Positions 5,947 through 9,548 of a stretch of 9,548 nucleotides of DNA are shown here, in pieces; position 1 is the stretch's first letter, and the number at the start of each line of letters is the position of its first letter. The stretch is from the NCBI GenBank assembly GCA_028871775.1, contig JAGWMH010000057.1, positions 1-9,548 of the forward strand, in the 5' to 3' direction. The position numbers and the translations under genes were made by a program. The notes under the pieces are model-generated. The model searched no databases. It saw only the letters and a list, made by a program, of their open reading frames with translations, and was not told where the DNA came from. Source of the DNA: Betaproteobacteria bacterium (GTDB lineage: Bacteria > Pseudomonadota > Gammaproteobacteria > Burkholderiales > Gallionellaceae).

Positions 5947-6088
5947 AGGTGCCTCTCAATACTCGAAATTTCGTCGCCATACCGCGTTGCGCTCGAAAAA
6001 TCTTGCTTACATATACACACATATGCGGCGCTGCGATTTTTCTCGCACGCCTTGTCTGGCTTAAAAATTTGAGTATTGAGATGCACCT
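5947..6088. repeat. 142-bp near-palindromic MITE-like element between ptsN and hprK
   Basis: The terminal inverted repeats 5947-5964 and 6071-6088 match at 17 of 18 positions and continue into AAATTT on both sides. Further inside, AAAAATC (5996-6002) faces GATTTTT (6035-6041), and GCCATACCGCGTTGCG resembles the reverse complement of 6045-6060. The exact centre is CATAT-ACACAC-ATATG (6010-6025), at the same midpoint as the termini. It begins three bases after the ptsN stop and ends four bases before the hprK GTG, carrying the hprK ribosome binding site in one arm. It has no ORF, which fits a miniature inverted-repeat element. Confidence 0.8.
5952..5957 (-). promoter_or_regulatory. hprK ribosome binding site within the palindrome arm
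   Basis: GAGAGG on the minus strand lies nine bases before the GTG at 5942. In the mRNA it would be paired with GCATCTC from the other arm (6078-6084) apart from one A.G mismatch, so folding could mask it. Confidence 0.6.
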
Positions 6089-6091
6089 TTG

Positions 6092-6547
6092 TCAGGCTTT
6101 CCAGTTGGCAAACAGTTGGTGGATGGTTGCCGGGTCGTTACTGTTTTGCAATTGTTCGCGGAAGGATTTGTCGCTGAACATTTGCGCCAGTTCGCCGAGC
6201 AGTTGCAGGTGCAGGTCGGTGGCGCGTTCCGGCACCAATAGCACGAAAATGAGATTGACCGCTTGCCCGTCCGGCGCGTCGAAGGGAATCGGCGCCTGTG
6301 TCTTGACGAAGGCGGCAACGGCGTCGCGCAGGCCCTTGATGCGGCCATGCGGGATGGCCACGCCTTGCCCGAGGCCGGTGGAGCCGAGCTTCTCGCGCGC
6401 GAACAGGCTGTCAAACACCTGGCTGCGCGCGATTTGCTGGGTATTTTCAAACAATATCCCGACCCGCTCGAAAACCCGCTTCTTGCTGGATGAATCGGCG
6501 TCCAGTATCACGTTTTCGGCGGGCAGGATTTTGCTGATCAGGTTCAT
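6092..6547 (-). CDS. ptsN: PtsN, nitrogen-PTS EIIA component
   Basis: This 151-residue EIIA(Ntr) protein has the phospho-accepting histidine H67 in GVAIPHGRI (62-70). SSKKRVFERVGILFENT (20-36) and the C-terminal LLGELAQMFSD block fit the family. The phosphate comes from NPr, and the protein regulates partners such as potassium transport and stress pathways rather than importing sugar. The start MNLISKILP at 6547 is preferred over the in-frame ATGs at 6580 and 6559 because related proteins begin this way; no start here has a strong ribosome binding site. It follows hpf by 48 bases and precedes hprK, separated by the palindromic element, and so sits in the classic rpoN-hpf-ptsN cluster. Confidence 0.93.
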   Translation of the reverse strand: MNLISKILPAENVILDADSSSKKRVFERVGILFENTQQIARSQVFDSLFAREKLGSTGLGQGVAIPHGRIKGLRDAVAAFVKTQAPIPFDAPDGQAVNLIFVLLVPERATDLHLQLLGELAQMFSDKSFREQLQNSNDPATIHQLFANWKA

Positions 6548-6595
6548 AGTCTCAACCATGGCTGGAAAAGAAAGCGGCAAGCAGCAACACCGTTA

Positions 6596-6925
6596 TCACT
6601 CTTGTTCTGATGCGGGGTGCTTGCCGGAATCATCGTGGCGCCGCGTGGCGTGTTTTTCCTTGTGTTTGAGGATCTGGCGGTCGAGCTTTTCAATCAGGCT
6701 GTCGATGGCGACATACAGGTTGGCGTCATCGCACTCCACAAAAATGTTCTTGCCGCTGAGGTGGACGGTGGCTTCCGCCTTCTGTTTCAGTTTTTCCACC
6801 GAAAGGATGACGTTTACGTCAATCACGTTGTCGAAATGGCGTTTGACTTTGTCGAGCTTGCTTAGCACATGCTCGCGGATGGCGGGAGTGATTTCCAGAT
6901 GATGTCCGCTGAGGTTGAGGTTCAT
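6596..6925 (-). CDS. hpf: Short-form ribosome hibernation promoting factor
   Basis: This 109-residue member of the HPF/YfiA family binds the 30S subunit at the tRNA/mRNA channel in stationary phase and drives inactive 100S dimers. The sequence shows the beta-alpha-beta-beta-beta-alpha pattern: LNLSGHHLEITPAIREHVLS (3-22), VIDVNVILSVEKLKQKAEATV, and the final helix LYVAIDSLIEKLDRQILKHKEK. It lacks the extra C-terminal dimerisation domain of long HPF. The ATG at 6925 is chosen because AAGGAG (6932-6937) lies six bases upstream. It follows rpoN by 16 bases, the arrangement that gave it the older name sigma-54 modulation protein. The tail after residue 90 is charged and probably disordered. Confidence 0.93.
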   Translation of the reverse strand: MNLNLSGHHLEITPAIREHVLSKLDKVKRHFDNVIDVNVILSVEKLKQKAEATVHLSGKNIFVECDDANLYVAIDSLIEKLDRQILKHKEKHATRRHDDSGKHPASEQE

Positions 6926-6941
6926 GGCTTGCTCCTTATGG

Positions 6942-8375
6942 TTAGAGTGATTTACGAAGGTTGGCCGGGAGGATATGCAGCAATTCCCGGTATTTTGCCA
7001 CGGTACGCCGGGCAACCAGTATGCCCTGCTGTGCCAGGATTTCAGACATGCTGCTGTCGCTCAGGGGGTGCTGCGTATCTTCCTCGCTGACCAGTTGCTT
7101 GATGAGCGCACGGATTGCCGTGGAGGAACACGTGCCGCCGGCGTCGGTCGCGACACCGCTGCCGAAGAAATATTTGAGCTCGAAAATGCCGCGCGGGGTG
7201 AGCATGAATTTCTGCGTGGTTACGCGCGAGATGGTGGATTCGTGCAATTCGAGCTGGTCGGCAATTTCGCGCAGCACCAGCGGGCGCATGGCAATTTCGC
7301 CGTAATCGAGAAAATGGCGCTGGCGGTCGACGATGGCCTGCGAAACGCGCAGGATGGTGTCGAAGCGCTGTTGCAGGTTTTTGATGAACCAGCGCGCTTC
7401 CTGCAACTGGCCGGAAAGCTGTTGCGCATTTTTCTCGCCGCGCTGCTGCAGGATGCTGGCATACATCTGATTGATGCGCAGGCGCGGCATGGCTTCCACA
7501 TTCAGCCGCGCGCGCCAGTTTCCCTCGTGGTGTTCCACCACCACATCCGGCACCACATAGTCGGCGGCGCGCTGTTCGAATTCCGCGCCGGGTTTGGGCT
7601 TGAGATGGACGATGAGGGCCTGTGCGGTGCGCAGCGCGGCGTCATCGCAATGCAGTGCTTTCTTGAGCTTGGTGAAGTCGCGTGCCGCCAGCAGGCCGAG
7701 GTGCTGCGTAACGATGCGCAGCGCCAGATCGCGGTACGGGGTATGTTCCGGCAATGCCTTGAGTTGCAGGGCCAGGCATTCGCCCAGATCGCGCGCGCCG
7801 ATGCCGGGTTCGCCCAGATTCTGCAATTGCGTCAACGCCGTTTCCAGATCGTCCAGTGTGACATCGAGTTGTTCCGGCAGCAGTTCGGCGATTTCTTCCA
7901 GCGGTTGCGCCAGATAGCCGTTCTCGTCCAGCGCATCAATCAACAGCCCGATGATTTTTTTGTCGCGCTCATCAAGCTGGCTCATGTTGAGTTGCCAGAT
8001 GAGGTGCTCACGCAGGCTGGGAGTGCCCGCCACTACTTCGGCATGGCTATCCTCTTCGCCGTCAGACATGCCGCCCACAGAAAAAGAAGGCTCGTTCCAC
8101 TCATCTTTTGGCCATTCCTCCCCGGCCTGTTGCGGCGCCTCGTCTTTCGTTGTGCTGTCTTCCGCAGTGGAAGTGGGGGCCGATGCGGCATCGCCGTGCG
8201 CGTAAGGCAGCGCGGCGTCGTCGTCCTCGCGTTCGAGCATGGGGTTTTCTTCCAGCAGGCGCGCCACTTCCTGGTTGACCTCCAGGGTGGAGAGTTGCAA
8301 CAAACGAATGGCTTGCTGCAACTGGGGGGTAAGCGCCAGTTGCTGGGATTGCCTGAGTTGTAATACCTGTTTCAT
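6942..8375 (-). CDS. rpoN: RNA polymerase sigma-54 factor
   Basis: This 477-residue sigma factor for -24/-12 promoters is full length. Region I is the Gln/Leu-rich start (LQLRQSQQLALTPQLQQAIR, 5-24), which contacts bacterial enhancer-binding proteins. Region II (about 50-118) is acidic and variable. The core-binding domain follows, then the helix-turn-helix LREIADQLELHESTISRVT (368-386) and the RpoN box ARRTVAKYRE (455-464), which reads the -24 element. No key motif is missing. The ATG at 8375 has only GAG as a weak ribosome binding site, so expression may depend partly on upstream lptB translation, 54 bases away. A TATAAA (minus strand, in the 54-base gap) might be a -10 box, but no good -35 was found. 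Confidence 0.97.
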   Translation of the reverse strand: MKQVLQLRQSQQLALTPQLQQAIRLLQLSTLEVNQEVARLLEENPMLEREDDDAALPYAHGDAASAPTSTAEDSTTKDEAPQQAGEEWPKDEWNEPSFSVGGMSDGEEDSHAEVVAGTPSLREHLIWQLNMSQLDERDKKIIGLLIDALDENGYLAQPLEEIAELLPEQLDVTLDDLETALTQLQNLGEPGIGARDLGECLALQLKALPEHTPYRDLALRIVTQHLGLLAARDFTKLKKALHCDDAALRTAQALIVHLKPKPGAEFEQRAADYVVPDVVVEHHEGNWRARLNVEAMPRLRINQMYASILQQRGEKNAQQLSGQLQEARWFIKNLQQRFDTILRVSQAIVDRQRHFLDYGEIAMRPLVLREIADQLELHESTISRVTTQKFMLTPRGIFELKYFFGSGVATDAGGTCSSTAIRALIKQLVSEEDTQHPLSDSSMSEILAQQGILVARRTVAKYRELLHILPANLRKSL

Positions 8376-8429
8376 TACTCGGTTTACGGATGGGGGCGGC
8401 GCATGGTGTGCGTTTTTTATAGAGGGGCG

Positions 8430-9152
8430 CTACAGCTTGAAGTGCTCACCAAGATACACTTTTCTCACGCCCTCATTATAAATGATTTCATCGGGTTTGC
8501 CTTCCGCCATCACCGAGCCGGCATTGATGATGTAGGCGCGATCACAGATGCCCAGGGTTTCGCGCACATTATGGTCGGTAATCAGCACGCCGATGCCACG
8601 CTCCCTGAGGAAACGGATGATTTTCTGGATGTCCAGCACGGCGATCGGGTCCACCCCGGCAAACGGCTCGTCCAGCAGGATGAAGCGCGGGTTGGTGGCC
8701 AGTGCGCGGGCGATTTCGACGCGCCGCCGTTCGCCCCCGGACAGGCTGATGGCCGGATTGTCGCGGATATGGCTGATGTGCAGGTCTTCCAGCAACTCAT
8801 CCTGCCGTGCCCCGATTTCATCCTCCGGGCAGCCTTGCAACTCCAGCACGGCCTGGATGTTTTGCGCCACGGTAAGGCGGCGGAAGATGGAGGCTTCCTG
8901 CGGCAAGTAGCTCAGGCCCAGGTGCGCACGGCGGTGTATCGGCAGGTGGGTGATATTTTTCTGGTCAATGAAAATGTCGCCGCCGTCGGTGGCGACCAGC
9001 CCGACTATCATGTAGAAGCAGGTGGTTTTGCCTGCACCGTTGGGGCCCAGCAACCCGACCACCTCGCCGCTTTGCAGCGACAGGGAAACATCATGCACCA
9101 CGGTGCGGGAACGGTAGCGTTTCTTCAGCGAGGCGGCGCGCAGTTCGCTCAT
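8430..9152 (-). CDS. lptB: LptB, LPS export ABC transporter ATPase
   Basis: This 240-residue ATPase powers LptB2FG extraction of lipopolysaccharide from the inner membrane. Walker A is GPNGAGKT (36-43), the Q-loop residue is Q85 in YLPQEASIF, the ABC signature is LSGGE (137-141), Walker B is FILLDEP (157-163), and the switch histidine is H194 in ITDHN. Length and motifs are normal. The ATG at 9152 has AAAGG about six bases upstream. The gene heads the lptB-rpoN-hpf-ptsN-hprK-rapZ series. The usual upstream partners lptC and lptA are not found in the bases before it, where a repeat element, a possible tiny ORF and a cls-like gene lie instead. Confidence 0.97.
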   Translation of the reverse strand: MSELRAASLKKRYRSRTVVHDVSLSLQSGEVVGLLGPNGAGKTTCFYMIVGLVATDGGDIFIDQKNITHLPIHRRAHLGLSYLPQEASIFRRLTVAQNIQAVLELQGCPEDEIGARQDELLEDLHISHIRDNPAISLSGGERRRVEIARALATNPRFILLDEPFAGVDPIAVLDIQKIIRFLRERGIGVLITDHNVRETLGICDRAYIINAGSVMAEGKPDEIIYNEGVRKVYLGEHFKL

Positions 9153-9250
9153 TGCTTGCCTTTAACGTGGCAATTCGCGTAGCGATAACCAGCGACTTGC
9201 CCATCATTTTTGCTGGGCTTAGTCGAATGGCTAGTAGTTCTATCAGACAT
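9149..9250 (-). CDS. Possible 33-residue ORF overlapping the lptB start
   Basis: The ATG at 9250 is preceded by the purine-rich GGGAGAGGGAGG, with AGAGG (9257-9261) six bases upstream. The 33-codon frame ends in ATGA, overlapping the lptB start by four bases. Most of it is read from the 50-bp repeat copy B, giving [16 protein letters not shown]. The same frame through copy A gives SHSTRLSKDASQVAGY, so the encoded peptide is as similar as the DNA. The same frame is also open from an ATG at 9373, which would give 74 residues, but that version reads through a hairpin repeat. It could be a leader peptide coupling lptB translation, or chance. The product is unrecognised. Confidence 0.3.
   Translation of the reverse strand: MSDRTTSHSTKPSKNDGQVAGYRYANCHVKGKQ
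9185..9234 (-). repeat. 50-bp dispersed element, copy B (upstream of lptB)
   Basis: This is the second copy of the element at 3950-3999, with identical ends and the same length. Its central stem is GCCCA (9199-9203) with TGGGC (9214-9218), different in sequence from copy A but still paired. In minus-strand orientation it ends 32 bases before the lptB ATG, against 33 bases for copy A before its gene. Confidence 0.75.
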
Positions 9251-9290
9251 TGCCTCCCTCTCCCGCCGCACCCGCAAGGGGTACGCCGTG

Positions 9291-9317
9291 GTTGTAAGGG
9301 GCTGAAGCCCCAACAAC
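9291..9317. repeat. Hairpin repeat GGGGCTGAAGCCCC
   Basis: GTTGT (9291-9295) pairs with ACAAC (9313-9317), and GGGGCT (9298-9303) with AGCCCC (9306-9311), with a small internal loop. GGGGCTTCAGCCCC cores are common intergenic repeats in proteobacteria (recalled). It lies 50-odd bases after the cls-like stop and may end or protect that transcript, though no T-tract follows. Confidence 0.6.
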
Positions 9318-9365
9318 ACACGCAGGCAGGCGAGGGGGACAAGGATTCTCTTCGCGAGTTTCACT

Positions 9366-9548
9366 TTAAACATGGTCATTGCGCCCGCGTGCATAACCGA
9401 ACACAACCGCCAGGAAGAGCACCGCGGCATAACTTACACGCGCCAGCAGGTGCCTCCACACACCCTGTTTGCGCCAGGCGGCAGCGGCAACCGGGTGCGC
9501 ACCTTGCGCCATCTCATGCAGCAAACTGGCGTGCAAGGATTCCGCAAA
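9366..9548 (-). CDS. C-terminal end of a probable ClsB-type cardiolipin synthase (partial)
   Basis: Sixty codons run in frame from the window edge to a TAA at 9368-9366. The residues include FAESLHASLLHEMAQGAHPV at the start, then a Trp-containing linker and a C-terminal hydrophobic helix (HLLARVSYAAVLFLAVVFGY). This resembles the end of ClsB-type phospholipase-D-family cardiolipin synthases, where an F-A-x-x-L-x-x-x-L...GA..V...W pattern precedes a short membrane-associated tail. The catalytic HKD motifs lie outside the window, so the assignment is tentative. It shares strand with lptB, 213 bases upstream of it. Confidence 0.55.
   Translation of the reverse strand, partial: FAESLHASLLHEMAQGAHPVAAAAWRKQGVWRHLLARVSYAAVLFLAVVFGYARGRNDHV

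Noticed and set aside
6975..8363. A 462-codon open frame on the plus strand
   Set aside because: It lies exactly antisense to rpoN, whose motifs are complete, and its sequence looks like the composition shadow of a G/C-rich gene.
8376..8429. Promoter for rpoN in the lptB-rpoN gap
   Set aside because: A TATAAA is present on the minus strand but no acceptable -35 lies 16-18 bases upstream, so it was not listed as a feature.
9149..9373. A degenerate lptA or a 74-residue secreted protein upstream of lptB
   Set aside because: The first residues look like a signal peptide by chance, but the frame reads through a GGGGCTTCAGCCCC hairpin and the 50-bp repeat and shows no LptA motif.

Overview
The window reads as chromosome of a Gram-negative betaproteobacterium, most likely of the Nitrosomonadales/Gallionellales type. 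The case rests on the minus-strand block lptB-rpoN-hpf-ptsN-hprK-rapZ: HPr kinase next to PtsN and RapZ downstream of rpoN is a typical betaproteobacterial order, and the RpoN, PtsN and HprK proteins look betaproteobacterial. This is inference from gene order and protein character; no search was run.

Layout from left to right: (1) 81-566, plus strand, a small ferritin-like (rubrerythrin-type) di-iron protein in visibly more A/T-rich DNA. (2) 567-893, a gene-free spacer with a roughly 100-nt nested inverted repeat. (3) 894-2172, perhaps reaching 878-2188, an intact IS481-family insertion sequence. (4) 2173-2326, a spacer of small hairpin repeats. (5) 2327-3916, minus strand, three overlapping genes in the order NusG-domain-II protein, Gx-transporter-family membrane protein, ubiX. 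(6) 3917-4161, a repeat-filled spacer. (7) 4162-9152, minus strand, the regulatory block lptB, rpoN, hpf, ptsN, hprK, rapZ. (8) 9153-9365, a spacer with a dispersed repeat and a possible 33-codon ORF. (9) 9366-9548, minus strand, the 3' end of a probable ClsB-type cardiolipin synthase.

The regulatory block joins LPS export (LptB ATPase), sigma-54, ribosome hibernation (HPF) and the nitrogen-PTS regulatory branch (PtsN, HPr kinase/phosphorylase, RapZ). The lptA and lptC genes that usually precede lptB are absent from the 213 bases between lptB and the cls-like gene. The downstream trio couples two membrane or extracytoplasmic proteins, often linked to flavin/quinone redox loci, to the prenyl-FMN synthase UbiX.

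No CRISPR array, tRNA, rRNA or obvious defence system is visible. What stands out is the number of small structured repeats placed at gene boundaries: a 142-bp near-palindrome that carries the hprK ribosome binding site, two 50-bp elements at almost the same distance upstream of two start codons, heptanucleotide repeats read in frame inside a membrane-protein gene, and paired hairpins with a compensatory base change, one of which contains the ubiX stop codon.
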